Assembly: GCA_020631395.1 (NCBI GenBank)
Contig: JAHDHI010000011.1
Coordinates: 16,879 to 80,878, forward strand
Source: Bizionia sp.
Lineage (GTDB): Bacteria > Bacteroidota > Bacteroidia > Flavobacteriales > Flavobacteriaceae
Length of the DNA stretch: 64,000 nucleotides
Direction of reading: 5' to 3'
A program made the position numbers and the translations under genes. The notes beneath the pieces were generated by a model that had not been told where the DNA came from, made no database searches, and saw only the letters and a program-made list of their open reading frames with translations. This document shows, in pieces, positions 1-8,892 of the stretch. Positions within the stretch are counted from its first letter, which is position 1; every line of letters starts with the position of its first letter.

Positions 1-82
1 TGTTGCATCTCACAATGTGGAGAAACCAACTTCACAGAAAATAAGGCTCTATTTGGTTTATGACATTAACAAACTACAAACG

Positions 83-985
83 ATGAAAACTATAATAATA
101 GCTGGAGGAAGTGGATTCTTGGGACAGGTATTGGAAACATACTTATTCAAAAAAGGGTATTTAGTAAAGGTATTGACCCGCAATCCAAAACGCGAGAATG
201 ACATACTATGGAACGCCAAGGATCTGGGAAACTGGACAAAGCATTTGGAAAATGTTGAAATACTGATAAATCTAACGGGGAAATCTGTGGATTGCCGCTA
301 TACGGAATCCAACAAAAGGGAAATCTACAATTCCAGGATAGACTCGACCAACCTATTGGGCTTGGCCATCAATTTATGCGAAAATCCCCCAAAGGCATGG
401 ATGAATTCCTCAACGGCCACAATCTACAAGCACTCTCTAAATAAACAAATGACAGAGAAAAATGGAGACATTGGCAACGACTTCTCCATGAACATAGCTA
501 AATCATGGGAGAAAGCTTTTTACGAAATCACAACTCCAAAAACCAGAAAAATTGCTTTGAGGTCTTCTATCGTAATGGGAAAAAAAGGAGGCGCATTGAT
601 TCCGTTGAAGCAATTGACCAAATTAGGTTTAGGTGGCAAACAAGCTTCTGGCCTCCAAAAGGTAAGTTGGATTCACGAGCTTGATTTTGCCAGAGCCATA
701 GAATTCCTAATGGGCCGTGAGGATCTCGAAGGCAATTTCAATCTATCTGTAAAAAAGCCCACTGACAACGAAACGCTGATGAGCACATTGAGAAAAACAA
801 TGAACATACCCATCGGAATATCACATCCTACTTGGTTATTGAAACTTGGAGCTAGACTCATAGGAACAGAAACCGAATTGGTTTTGAAAAGTAGAAATGT
901 CATTCCAGAAAGACTTTTGAACAATGGTTTCGATTTTATGTACGAAGACATTGATTTGGCATTGTGCGATTTATTGAAGAATTAA
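83..985 (+). CDS. TIGR01777-type NAD(P)-dependent epimerase
   Basis: Atypical short-chain dehydrogenase/epimerase with an N-terminal Rossmann fold: the protein opens MKTIIIAGGSGFLGQVLE, a GGxGFLG nucleotide-binding loop, and ends in a DUF1731-like C-terminal region (INSS-type NPERLLNNGF segment). About 300 residues, the usual length for the TIGR01777 family, whose substrate is generally unknown. The frame is open from base 17, but the residues before the ATG at 83 are unrelated to the family, so 83 is the chosen start. It is followed after a few bases by decayed gene fragments. Family assignment is confident; function is not known. Confidence 0.88.
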   Translation: MKTIIIAGGSGFLGQVLETYLFKKGYLVKVLTRNPKRENDILWNAKDLGNWTKHLENVEILINLTGKSVDCRYTESNKREIYNSRIDSTNLLGLAINLCENPPKAWMNSSTATIYKHSLNKQMTEKNGDIGNDFSMNIAKSWEKAFYEITTPKTRKIALRSSIVMGKKGGALIPLKQLTKLGLGGKQASGLQKVSWIHELDFARAIEFLMGREDLEGNFNLSVKKPTDNETLMSTLRKTMNIPIGISHPTWLLKLGARLIGTETELVLKSRNVIPERLLNNGFDFMYEDIDLALCDLLKN

Positions 986-1000
986 GTAAACCCGTCGATT

Positions 1001-1299
1001 ATGAAAGATCAAAAAAAGAGAAATGGTAAAAGGACATTATATGTAGTAGTAATGGTATTGGTGATTGCCAACCTTGCTTTTAAATTCCTGAATGAAATAA
1101 AAATTGAACAGACAGCCATTGGTTGACTTGGAAAGAGATAAGAGTCTCGATAGAAAACCATAAAAACAATACATCGACCATAACTTGGACAACCTTTTTC
1201 AATTGCGACTTGGAGCCATCATGGTATTTTGACCCCACTGAAAAATATGGTGTGAAGATCATGAATGAGCATTTGACAAATGCCTTCTTTATAAATTGA
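1001..1299 (+). pseudogene. Frameshifted remnant, possibly SRPBCC/polyketide-cyclase family
   Basis: An ATG at 1001 opens 41 codons with one hydrophobic segment (YVVVMVLVIANLAF) and stops at 1124-1126. A second frame then runs open from 1126 to the TGA at 1297-1299 without its own start and reads like the C-terminal end of SRPBCC ligand-binding proteins: an S-x-I-T-W strand, then PSWYFDP-x-EKYGVK and a final helix. The simplest reading is a gene that lost its middle and shifted frame. The 41-codon frame alone could be a real small membrane protein. SRPBCC assignment rests on pattern memory only. Confidence 0.35.
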
Positions 1300-1303
1300 A
1301 AAA

Positions 1304-1679
1304 ATGGATACTGCATTCCTCATAAGATTTTGTTCATCTTCCTTTTGTTTTCTTTTGTTGACACTTCTGTTCTTCATAAAAAAGCAAAACACAGCTCTTA
1401 ACTGGTCTATATTATATACCACGCTATGGATGACATTTACATTGGGTATAGTAAATTATTGTGCAGTGGAAACGATCTATGGCATTTCATTTGGGAACAG
1501 AACATAAAAGCATAGATGCCATTGCCCATGCCTTAGAACACATAAACTTAGCCTATGCCTCATTGGGTTGGTTCATGAAGTTTCCAATTATAGGCAATAT
1601 TTTACAATATGTTATTGACTCTATGAATTTTGATAAGGATGGTGAAGATTCTATTTTGAAAAAAAGAAACAATGATTAA
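1304..1679 (+). pseudogene. Broken membrane/DCC-like gene in two frames
   Basis: Two overlapping reading frames. The first (1304-1507) encodes two hydrophobic segments and ends at a stop; the second (from about 1461 to 1679) continues with LGTEHKSIDAIAHALEHI and a helical LGWFMKFPIIGN stretch that resembles the C-terminal half of DUF393 (DCC, thiol-disulfide oxidoreductase-like) proteins. No DxxCxxC motif of that family is present, so the N-terminal part appears lost or replaced. I read this as a decayed or rearranged gene; two real small genes are the alternative. Confidence 0.35.
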
Positions 1680-1715
1680 ATCATTTTTAGTTATTTTTGA
1701 AAAAAACAACTAAAA

Positions 1716-2270
1716 ATGCCAAATCACAAGATTGATCCTAATCAATGGATTGCTTTGTATTCAGATTACTTGTTCAATTATACGATTTCTCGTGTAAGTG
1801 ATAGGGAAATGGCTCAAGACTTAGTTTCTGAAACATTTTTAGCGGGTTTGAAATCGATGAAGAACTTTAAAGGAGAGGCCAGTGAACGCACTTGGTTGAT
1901 CTCTATCTTAAAACGAAAGATTATCGATTATTACCGCAAGATAAATTCGAACAAAGGAAAGGCCGAAGTTAGAATGACTTACAACAGTGATTCTGAAACC
2001 GAAGGGGATTGGCTCGAAGAACGAGTTGCAGACCCTTTTGACAAAACAGCCGAAGACAACATTGAAAACACCGAATTGGCTACGGCAATAAGTAACTGCC
2101 TAGGGAAACTACCAGAAAAACAAGCTAATGTTTTCGAAATGAAAACAATATTGAATTATGAAACGGAAGTAATTTGTAATGAATTGAACATTACAGCGTC
2201 TAACCTATGGGTGATTATTCACAGAGCAAGAACGGCTATGGCCAGTTGCCTTGAAAAAAGCTGGTTTTAA
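1716..2270 (+). CDS. ECF-type RNA polymerase sigma factor
   Basis: 184-residue sigma-70 family factor. Region 2 is visible near residues 15-70 (YLFNYTISRVSD, AQDLVSETFLAGLKSMKNFKGEA, TWLISILKRKIIDYYRK) and region 4 near 125-180 (LPEKQANVFEMK, the helix-turn-helix around NELNITASNLWVIIHRAR). There is no region 3, as expected of extracytoplasmic-function factors. The next gene, nine bases downstream, has the layout of a zinc-binding anti-sigma factor, so the pair probably forms one regulatory unit. The signal sensed is unknown. Confidence 0.92.
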   Translation: MPNHKIDPNQWIALYSDYLFNYTISRVSDREMAQDLVSETFLAGLKSMKNFKGEASERTWLISILKRKIIDYYRKINSNKGKAEVRMTYNSDSETEGDWLEERVADPFDKTAEDNIENTELATAISNCLGKLPEKQANVFEMKTILNYETEVICNELNITASNLWVIIHRARTAMASCLEKSWF

Positions 2271-2279
2271 TTATTAATT

Positions 2280-2540
2280 ATGAGTAAAAATAAAATTATA
2301 ATCCCTTGCGAAGAAGCTAACCATGTCTGTGACAAAACACAATACAAAGAAGCTACCCTTTGGGAAAAAATAAAGCTTAACATTCATTTGATATACTGTA
2401 AAGCTTGCAGAAAATACACTAAGAAAAACACAATGTTGACTAAACTTCTCAAAAGAAACAAACCTCAAACATTAAAAGCATCAGCCAAAGAAAGCATAAG
2501 GTCCACTTTCGAAAAAGAATTGGCTAACTATAACGATTAG
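2280..2540 (+). CDS. Small zinc-finger anti-sigma factor-like protein
   Basis: 86 residues following the ECF sigma gene by nine bases. The centre holds HLIYCKAC, the H-x3-C-x2-C signature of zinc-binding anti-sigma (ZAS) domains, preceded by CEEANHVCDKTQY. No membrane segment, so it would act in the cytosol by holding the sigma factor. This compact gene is often found next to flavobacterial ECF factors. The 3' end overlaps the convergent membrane-protein gene by 60 bases. Role as anti-sigma is inferred from motif and position. Confidence 0.75.
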   Translation: MSKNKIIIPCEEANHVCDKTQYKEATLWEKIKLNIHLIYCKACRKYTKKNTMLTKLLKRNKPQTLKASAKESIRSTFEKELANYND

Positions 2541-3368
2541 CATCCAAAACATAGGAATGCATTCAACCCAAAAGGAGCTATAATATTTGCTCCTTTTTTC
2601 ATTGGAAAAAACCACAAACAACATTGTAATCACAGTAACCGACAAAAGAATCAATATCGTATTCACGTCCAATTCATCTTTGAAGTACTCCAAAAAAAAG
2701 AATCCCAACAACAACAAAACCCCTATCAATTTGGTGCGTCCTATTCCTATTCGTTGAGGTATCGTGGATAGCTTCAAGCTATCATAGCGCAAATCGCGAA
2801 TTTCGAAAGGAAGCATCAAAACGATTACAAAGACGAAACGCTGTACCACGGTAATGAAAACATCTGCATCAAATGTCACTTCATTGTTCAAAAGTGGTAA
2901 AACGACGGTAACGCCAGACCAAACCAACCCAATGACATATACTTTGAGTCCACTGACACTTCTAAGATTTTGATGGCTATCTACGAAAAGACGCCTTGGA
3001 AGAAATGGAATTGCGTATAAAAAGGTAATTAACGCAAATCCTCCAATGTAAAACAAAACCTCGGTTTGCAATTGAAAAGCATAATAACAAAGCAATGCGA
3101 AACAGATTAGAGAGAAGATTTGTATTATCTTCAACCAAGCCGCCAAACTTCTATGATGAAATTTTGCCAACCCGAAATACTTCACGAAATTATAACCAGT
3201 AATGGTAGCGTAGAAATTGAAGTACAGCACATTTTCATCATAGGGAACTCCAAATGTCTTCAACGTAACCCAAGACAAGGCATACACAGCCAACCCGACA
3301 TGAATGCTACTGTTTAGATAAAAATCAAACAACTGTTTTATTGGTTTGTAACGTTTAGTTTTATTCAC
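2481..3368 (-). CDS. UbiA-like polytopic membrane protein
   Basis: 295-residue integral membrane protein with about eight hydrophobic segments. A cytosolic loop around residues 190-212 (LPFEIRDLRYDSLKLSTIPQ) resembles the second acidic motif of UbiA prenyltransferases, but the first motif (NDxxD) is not visible: that region reads ITGYNFVKYF. It is therefore UbiA-superfamily-like rather than a proven prenyltransferase. It converges on the anti-sigma gene with a 60-base overlap of coding ends and has no obvious partner in the neighbourhood. Confidence 0.72.
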   Translation of the reverse strand: MNKTKRYKPIKQLFDFYLNSSIHVGLAVYALSWVTLKTFGVPYDENVLYFNFYATITGYNFVKYFGLAKFHHRSLAAWLKIIQIFSLICFALLCYYAFQLQTEVLFYIGGFALITFLYAIPFLPRRLFVDSHQNLRSVSGLKVYVIGLVWSGVTVVLPLLNNEVTFDADVFITVVQRFVFVIVLMLPFEIRDLRYDSLKLSTIPQRIGIGRTKLIGVLLLLGFFFLEYFKDELDVNTILILLSVTVITMLFVVFSNEKRSKYYSSFWVECIPMFWMLIVIVSQFFFESGPYAFFG

Positions 3369-3381
3369 TGTCTAATATGAT

Positions 3382-3597
3382 ATGAAGGGTTATTCATTCA
3401 TTTTATGCTTAGCTATTTTCATTATCTTATTTTGTTATCTTCATAACTGTCTTTTTATGAAATCAAAATTTTACTTAGAAAAAGTGAAACCGCGTTTTTA
3501 TTATTTTGAGTTCTGTTTCTATCTATTAATTCTCTTACCTATTTTTTTATTTTCACTTTTAGGTGTCTGTTTTATATTAGTTAAATTATTGTACTAA
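3382..3597 (+). CDS. Possible small membrane protein
   Basis: 71-codon frame rich in Phe, Leu and Ile with two strongly hydrophobic segments and a short basic loop between them. It starts 13 bases from the divergent UbiA-like gene. Very AT-rich sequence can produce such frames by chance, and no family is recognised, so this is listed with low confidence. Confidence 0.3.
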   Translation: MKGYSFILCLAIFIILFCYLHNCLFMKSKFYLEKVKPRFYYFEFCFYLLILLPIFLFSLLGVCFILVKLLY

Positions 3598-3796
3598 TTA
3601 CTGTTTTTGAATCCGATTGGGGTCTGTTTTATGTTTTAAACCTTAACCGTTTATCGATTTAATCCAAATTAATTTGTTTTAATCACAATAAAAACTTAAA
3701 TTAAAATCGTAAATGTGTGTGAATAAGAGTGTTGATTATCATTTTCTATTGGTTAGTTTAGTTGATTAGAACTCATTTTTCATACGACATATATTA

Positions 3797-3889
3797 TTAA
3801 AGACTGCTCTCCCTAACAGCAGTCTTTATTTTTATAGCTCCTCTGTATTCTAAATCTTGGAGCAAGCTTTTAATTTCATCTATACTCAT
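3797..3889 (-). CDS. Possible 30-residue peptide or gene remnant
   Basis: Minus-strand frame reading MSIDEIKSLLQDLEYRGAIK followed by ten residues. The composition is amphipathic and looks protein-like rather than random, but it is very short. Its last codons lie inside the hairpin at 3799-3827. It may be a remnant of a longer gene or a real small protein. Confidence 0.25.
   Translation of the reverse strand: MSIDEIKSLLQDLEYRGAIKIKTAVRESSL
3799..3832 (+). terminator. Rho-independent terminator-like hairpin
   Basis: Perfect 10-bp stem AAAGACTGCT/AGCAGTCTTT (3799-3808 with 3818-3827) around a nine-base loop, followed by ATTTTTA. It has the form of an intrinsic terminator for plus-strand transcripts, though no convincing plus-strand gene lies just upstream. 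Confidence 0.6.
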
Positions 3890-4115
3890 AATGCTACTGT
3901 TTTGATACCCGCATTAAACAAAAATACAAATACCATTTATTATTTGATTCTGAGAATGATAAAATCACATAATTCCCCATATTTCAACCTAAAAACAAAT
4001 TCAAACGTGTGGCAATTGCAAATTTAAACGTCAAAACCCCAGCAAAACAAGCCATTTTAGACTATTAATTGAATCAGCAAACGATCTAGCTGTTAATAAC
4101 CCAAGGTTTTGGTTA

Positions 4116-4165
4116 AAAACTTTCAGTTTTAACACAAATAAAACTTTCAGTTTTCATTATTTTTG
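4116..4165 (+). promoter_or_regulatory. gcvP promoter with tandem 15-bp repeat
   Basis: AAAACTTTCAGTTTT occurs twice in direct orientation, at 4116-4130 and 4140-4154 (24 bases apart, about two helical turns). The second copy runs directly into TATTTTTG (4158-4165), a match to the Bacteroidota TAnnTTTG -7 element, 27 bases before the gcvP ATG. The repeats therefore sit where a -33 element or activator/repressor site would be. Confidence 0.6.
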
Positions 4166-4192
4166 CGAAAATAAAAAACAACACAATAACTA

Positions 4193-7042
4193 ATGAATAC
4201 AAACGCTTTTCCTCTGCGTCATATTGGTCCAAGAGAACATGATCAAAATCAAATGTTGAAAACACTTGGTTTGGATACGATAGATCAACTTATTTACGAA
4301 ACAATTCCTAATGATATTAGATTGAAAAAAGATCTGGATTTGGCGGAAGCAATGAGTGAATATGAGTATTTATATCATATAAACGAATTATCCAAACACA
4401 ATAGTATTTTTAAAACTTACATAGGTTTAGGATATCACCCAACGATTTTACCTGCTGTCATACAGCGTAACATTTTAGAAAACCCAGGTTGGTATACTGC
4501 TTACACCCCTTATCAAGCAGAAATCGCACAAGGTCGTCTAGAAGCGCTATTGAATTTCCAGACCATGGTAACAGATCTTACTGGAATGGAATTGGCAAAC
4601 GCTTCTCTTTTAGATGAAAGTACAGCTGCTGCAGAGGCTATGAGCCTATTGTTTGCCGTTCGAGAGCGCACACAAAAGAAAGCAGGAGTGAACAAGTTTT
4701 TTGTTTCTGAAGACATACTGCCACAAACCTTGTCTCTATTGCAAACACGGTCGACACCGATAGGAATCGAACTAGTCGTTGGCAATGAAGACGCATTCGA
4801 CTTTTCTTCGGAATTCTTTGGAGCCATCCTTCAATACCCAGGAAAGAATGGACAAGTCAGTGACATAAAAACATTTATATCTAAAGCCAAAGCTGCAGAA
4901 ATAAAAGTAGCGGTAGCTGCTGACATTTTGAGTTTGGTCAAGCTGGAATCTCCTGGCAAATTTGGAGCAGACGTCGTTGTTGGAACAACGCAACGTTTTG
5001 GAATTCCGTTAGGTTATGGAGGTCCTCACGCTGCCTACTTCGCCACGAAAGAAGCTTATAAGCGTGACATTCCTGGTCGTATTATCGGTGTTACCAAAGA
5101 CATGAATGGGAACAGAGCCCTACGTATGGCTTTGCAAACTCGTGAACAACACATAAAACGCGATCGTGCAACTTCCAATATTTGTACGGCTCAGGTATTG
5201 CTAGCAGTAATGGCTGGAATGTATGCAGTATATCATGGCCCCAAAGGTTTAACATTCATTGCAGAAAGCGTTCACAATACAGCTTCCACTTTGGCAAAAG
5301 CCCTAGTTCAATTAGGTATAAAACAATCAAATACTTCATTTTTCGATACACTTCAATTGAAGGTCAATGCATCGAAAGTGAAGGCCATAGCAGAAAAACG
5401 TAAAGTCAACTTCTATTATCCAGATGCAGAAACGGTAACGATTTCCATAAATGAGACAACTTCTATTTCCGACGTAAATGAAATCATAGCCATTTTTGCT
5501 GAAATTTTAGAAAAAGAGACCATCGTTATTGAGTCTATTTCTGAAGCGAACAACATTGAAGACTCACTGCAACGAGAATCTAGTTTTTTAACTTTGGACG
5601 TCTTTAACTCTCATCACTCTGAAACGGAGTTGATGCGTTACATAAAATCATTGGAGCGCAAAGACCTGTCATTGAATCATTCCATGATTTCTTTGGGTTC
5701 ATGTACCATGAAATTAAATGCAGCAGCAGAAATGTTGCCATTAAGTTCTCCAAATTGGGGAAGCATCCATCCATTCGTCCCAGTAGAGCAAGCTAAAGGG
5801 TATCAAATAGCATTGAAGACATTGGAAGACCAACTGACAGAAATCACTGGTTTTGCAGGTACTTCCCTACAACCAAATTCTGGTGCCCAAGGAGAATATG
5901 CTGGTTTGATGATTATAAAGGCCTATCACGAATCTCGTGGTGATGCCCATAGAAACATTTGCTTGATTCCTTCATCTGCTCACGGAACGAATCCTGCAAG
6001 TGCAGTAATGGCAGGAATGAAAGTAGTCGTTACCAAAGCTACGGCAGAAGGAAATATCGACGTCAATGATTTACGAGAAAAAGCCGAATTGCATAAAGAC
6101 AACTTGGCAGCATTGATGGTTACTTATCCATCTACTCACGGTGTTTACGAATCTGCCATTAAAGAAATCACACAATTGGTTCACGACAATGGCGGACAAG
6201 TCTATATGGATGGTGCCAACATGAATGCCCAGGTTGGATTGACCAATCCTGGAAACATCGGAGCAGATGTATGTCACCTGAACTTGCACAAGACCTTTGC
6301 CATTCCTCACGGAGGAGGAGGCCCAGGGGTAGGACCTATTTGCGTTGCAAAGCAATTAGTCCCATTTTTACCAGGAAACCCTGTAATAAAAACAGGAGGA
6401 GACAAAGCCATCACAGCCATTTCGGCAGCTCCATTCGGCTCTGCTTTGGCTTGTTTGATTTCTTATGGCTACATAACCATGTTAGGAGCCAAAGGGTTGA
6501 AAAAATCTACGGAAATCGCCATTTTAAATGCAAACTACATCAAAGAAAGACTACAAGGATCATATGAGACCTTATACTCCGGTGAACAAGGACGTGCTGC
6601 ACATGAAATGATTATTGACTGTCGTCCATTCAAAGCCAATGGCATTGAAGTTGTCGACATTGCAAAACGTTTGATGGATTATGGGTTCCATGCTCCTACC
6701 GTATCTTTCCCTGTTGCAGGAACAATGATGATTGAGCCTACCGAAAGTGAAAGCAAAGAGGAAATGGATCGTTTTTGCGATGCCATGATTGCCATTAGAA
6801 AAGAAATTGATGCAGCAACCAAAGAAGATGCAAACAACGTACTGAAGAATGCTCCTCATACCATGGCCATGCTTACAAGCGATGAATGGTATTTCCCTTA
6901 CAGTCGTGAAACGGCTGCATACCCATTGGAATATGTTAGAGACAACAAATTTTGGCCTTCTGTACGTCGTGTAGACGATGCTTATGGCGACAGAAATTTA
7001 ATATGTACCTGTGCCCCAATTGAAGCATATATGGAAGCATAA
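4193..7042 (+). CDS. gcvP: Glycine dehydrogenase (P protein of the glycine cleavage system)
   Basis: 949-residue single-chain P protein that decarboxylates glycine and passes the aminomethyl group to lipoyl-GcvH. Full length for the fused GcvP type. The N-terminal half carries [20 protein letters not shown] and the C-terminal half the active site: [18 protein letters not shown] with the PLP lysine near residue 700, and [15 protein letters not shown] near 505. Start supported by a good -7 box and by the family N-terminus (FPLRHIGP). gcvT and gcvH are not in the window; lipA, needed for the lipoyl arm of GcvH, lies at 35.5 kb. Confidence 0.98.
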   Translation: MNTNAFPLRHIGPREHDQNQMLKTLGLDTIDQLIYETIPNDIRLKKDLDLAEAMSEYEYLYHINELSKHNSIFKTYIGLGYHPTILPAVIQRNILENPGWYTAYTPYQAEIAQGRLEALLNFQTMVTDLTGMELANASLLDESTAAAEAMSLLFAVRERTQKKAGVNKFFVSEDILPQTLSLLQTRSTPIGIELVVGNEDAFDFSSEFFGAILQYPGKNGQVSDIKTFISKAKAAEIKVAVAADILSLVKLESPGKFGADVVVGTTQRFGIPLGYGGPHAAYFATKEAYKRDIPGRIIGVTKDMNGNRALRMALQTREQHIKRDRATSNICTAQVLLAVMAGMYAVYHGPKGLTFIAESVHNTASTLAKALVQLGIKQSNTSFFDTLQLKVNASKVKAIAEKRKVNFYYPDAETVTISINETTSISDVNEIIAIFAEILEKETIVIESISEANNIEDSLQRESSFLTLDVFNSHHSETELMRYIKSLERKDLSLNHSMISLGSCTMKLNAAAEMLPLSSPNWGSIHPFVPVEQAKGYQIALKTLEDQLTEITGFAGTSLQPNSGAQGEYAGLMIIKAYHESRGDAHRNICLIPSSAHGTNPASAVMAGMKVVVTKATAEGNIDVNDLREKAELHKDNLAALMVTYPSTHGVYESAIKEITQLVHDNGGQVYMDGANMNAQVGLTNPGNIGADVCHLNLHKTFAIPHGGGGPGVGPICVAKQLVPFLPGNPVIKTGGDKAITAISAAPFGSALACLISYGYITMLGAKGLKKSTEIAILNANYIKERLQGSYETLYSGEQGRAAHEMIIDCRPFKANGIEVVDIAKRLMDYGFHAPTVSFPVAGTMMIEPTESESKEEMDRFCDAMIAIRKEIDAATKEDANNVLKNAPHTMAMLTSDEWYFPYSRETAAYPLEYVRDNKFWPSVRRVDDAYGDRNLICTCAPIEAYMEA

Positions 7043-7081
7043 TCCTACAGTTGAACGTCGTAAAATAGAATAAAATAGGGT

Positions 7082-7145
7082 TTGCCTTTAATTTATTGGA
7101 CTTATATTAGCTACTTTAGCAAAAACCCCAATAAATTAAAGGCAA
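7082..7145 (+). promoter_or_regulatory. 18-bp perfect inverted repeat around a putative promoter
   Basis: TTGCCTTTAATTTATTGG at 7082-7099 and its exact reverse complement at 7128-7145 flank a 28-base spacer that contains TACTTTAG (7112-7119), a near match to the -7 consensus. The right arm ends ten bases before the start codon of the synthase gene. It could be an operator pair or, if transcription starts upstream, a large 5'-UTR hairpin. Confidence 0.6.
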
Positions 7146-7155
7146 TTCTTTTATT

Positions 7156-8214
7156 ATGAATATTAAGTTTACAGGTACAGGTAGTTATATCCCCAACACC
7201 ATCGAAAAAAATGAAGATTTTCATCAACACGAATTTCTCAATGCAGATGGTTCAAAAATAGACTACCCTAATGAAGTTATCGTTGAAAAGTTCAAAGCCA
7301 TTACTGGTATTGCGGAACGTCGCTATGCAAAACCACATTTAAACTCTTCCGACTTGGCATTCTTTGCAGCAGAAAAAGCCATAGAAAATGCCAATGTAGA
7401 CCCAGAATCTTTAGATTACATCATAGTTGCTCACAATTTTGGAGATGTTAGCTCAAATTCCAATCAAGGAGATGTATTGCCTTGCCTAGCCTCTAAAGTA
7501 AAACATAGCTTACGTATCAAAAACCCAAAATGTGTAGCTTACGACATTTTATTTGGATGCCCAGGTTGGATAGAAGGTGTCATACAAGCACAAGCTTTCA
7601 TAAAAGCAGGAATGGCTAAAAAATGTTTGATCATTGGATCAGAAACGTTGTCTAGGGTGGTTGACAAGCATGACCGTGACTCCATGATCTATTCTGATGG
7701 GGCTGGCGCAACCGTTATAGAGGCTACGAATGAAGAAGGAGGCTTTTTAGCACACGCAACTGCAAGTTACACCTATGATGAAGCCTATTATTTGTTTTAC
7801 GGCAATTCCAACAATCCAAATTTGAAAAAAGACACCAAGTATCTTAAAATGCATGGACGCAAGATCTACGAATTTGCATTGAACAATGTGCCTAAAGCAA
7901 TGAAATCGTGTTTAGATGAAAGTGGAGTAGACATCAAAGATGTTAAAAAGATACTCATCCATCAAGCCAATGAGAAAATGGACGAAGCCATAATCAAACG
8001 TTTCTATAGACTATATAAAACTGATGTTCCAAAAGACATCATGCCCATGAGCATCCATAAACTTGGAAACAGCTCCGTTGCCACCGTCCCTACTCTTTTT
8101 GATTTGATTAGACATGATAAAATCGAAAATCAGGCAATTGCAAAAGGAGATGTCATCATATTTGCTAGCGTTGGTAGTGGAATGCACATTAATGCAATCG
8201 TTTATAGATATTAA
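7156..8214 (+). CDS. 3-oxoacyl-ACP synthase III family protein (FabH-like)
   Basis: 352-residue thiolase-fold enzyme that condenses an acyl-CoA/ACP starter with a malonyl extender or a related acyl. The catalytic triad is intact: Cys135 in FGCPGWIEG, His269 in ILIHQANE, Asn305 in LGNSSVA. Longer than classical FabH and with an N-terminal insert (NADGSKIDYPNEVI), it belongs to the FabH-like group found in secondary lipid or aryl-polyene-type pathways, so the housekeeping fabH role is not certain. An 18-bp inverted repeat lies just upstream. A methyltransferase and a glycosyltransferase follow. Confidence 0.88.
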   Translation: MNIKFTGTGSYIPNTIEKNEDFHQHEFLNADGSKIDYPNEVIVEKFKAITGIAERRYAKPHLNSSDLAFFAAEKAIENANVDPESLDYIIVAHNFGDVSSNSNQGDVLPCLASKVKHSLRIKNPKCVAYDILFGCPGWIEGVIQAQAFIKAGMAKKCLIIGSETLSRVVDKHDRDSMIYSDGAGATVIEATNEEGGFLAHATASYTYDEAYYLFYGNSNNPNLKKDTKYLKMHGRKIYEFALNNVPKAMKSCLDESGVDIKDVKKILIHQANEKMDEAIIKRFYRLYKTDVPKDIMPMSIHKLGNSSVATVPTLFDLIRHDKIENQAIAKGDVIIFASVGSGMHINAIVYRY

Positions 8215-8278
8215 TTGAGGTTTTAATTATATTCGTTTTTCAGTTTAATACGATTTTACATCCTTAGTGGAACAAAAA

Positions 8279-8827
8279 ATGCCCATACGAGGGAAAATGA
8301 ATATGTACGAAGGACAATTCCCGCATAAAAGATACAAGCATACCTACCAATTCCTGGAAAGGCATATTTCTAAATCCGAGATCATTTTGGATTTGGGAGT
8401 TGCAAATCCATTCACTGGGATAATGACGAAAAATGGGTACAAGGTAGAAAATACTTCTGGAGAAGATTTAGATTTGGATACATCTACCATTGAAAACTCA
8501 AATGCATCCGTAGTTACCGCTTTTGAAATTTTCGAGCATTTATTATCTCCACTAACAGTTCTCAAATCCATTAAAGCAGATAAGTTGGTAGCAAGCATCC
8601 CAATGCGTTTATGGTTTTCTCCTGCATATAGAAGTAAGACCGACAAATGGGACAGGCATTATCATGAATTCGAAGATTGGCAATTCGATTGGCTTTTGGA
8701 AAAGGCTGGATGGAAGATCATTGACAGGGAAAAATGGACAAATCCAACTAAAAAAATTGGCATTAGACCCATTTTAAGGTGGTTTACTCCTAGATATTAC
8801 ATCGTTTACGCAGAACGTATGAAATAA
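8279..8827 (+). CDS. Class I SAM-dependent methyltransferase
   Basis: About 182 residues. Motif I is visible as IILDLGVANPFTG near residue 36 and the acidic end of strand 2 as GEDLDLD; VVTAFEIFEHLLSP corresponds to motif IV with the EHL helix, typical of Methyltransf_11/23 proteins. A GTG at 8267 would add four residues; the ATG at 8279 is preferred. It lies in a gene string with the synthase III and a family 2 glycosyltransferase, which suggests modification of a lipid or glycan, but the substrate cannot be read from sequence. Confidence 0.8.
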   Translation: MPIRGKMNMYEGQFPHKRYKHTYQFLERHISKSEIILDLGVANPFTGIMTKNGYKVENTSGEDLDLDTSTIENSNASVVTAFEIFEHLLSPLTVLKSIKADKLVASIPMRLWFSPAYRSKTDKWDRHYHEFEDWQFDWLLEKAGWKIIDREKWTNPTKKIGIRPILRWFTPRYYIVYAERMK

Positions 8828-8843
8828 AGACATCAAATTGCAA

Positions 8844-8872
8844 TTGACTATAAATTTTAAAGTTTAACTTTG
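8844..8872 (+). promoter_or_regulatory. Bacteroidota promoter for the glycosyltransferase
   Basis: TTG at 8844-8846, an 18-base spacer and TAACTTTG at 8865-8872 match the TTG-N17-23-TAnnTTTG consensus. The expected start of transcription falls just upstream of the TTG start codon at 8893, so the glycosyltransferase can be transcribed separately from the methyltransferase. Confidence 0.65.
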
Positions 8873-8892
8873 AAATTTAAACGCTATATTTT

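Larger units (their letters stand above)
3598..4115. other. AT-rich intergenic region, mostly empty
   Basis: About 520 bases with no convincing gene except a 30-codon minus-strand frame (3797-3889) and a hairpin at 3799-3827. The remainder is AT-rich with no recognised RNA or repeat. Confidence 0.6.

Noticed and set aside
3598..4190. Glycine riboswitch before gcvP
   Set aside because: No tandem aptamer pattern was seen; only short tandem boxes and a -7 element are near the gene.
4513..7000. Long open frames antisense to gcvP, valS and gap
   Set aside because: They lie inside strongly conserved enzymes, have no recognisable protein features and are explained by codon bias on the opposite strand.
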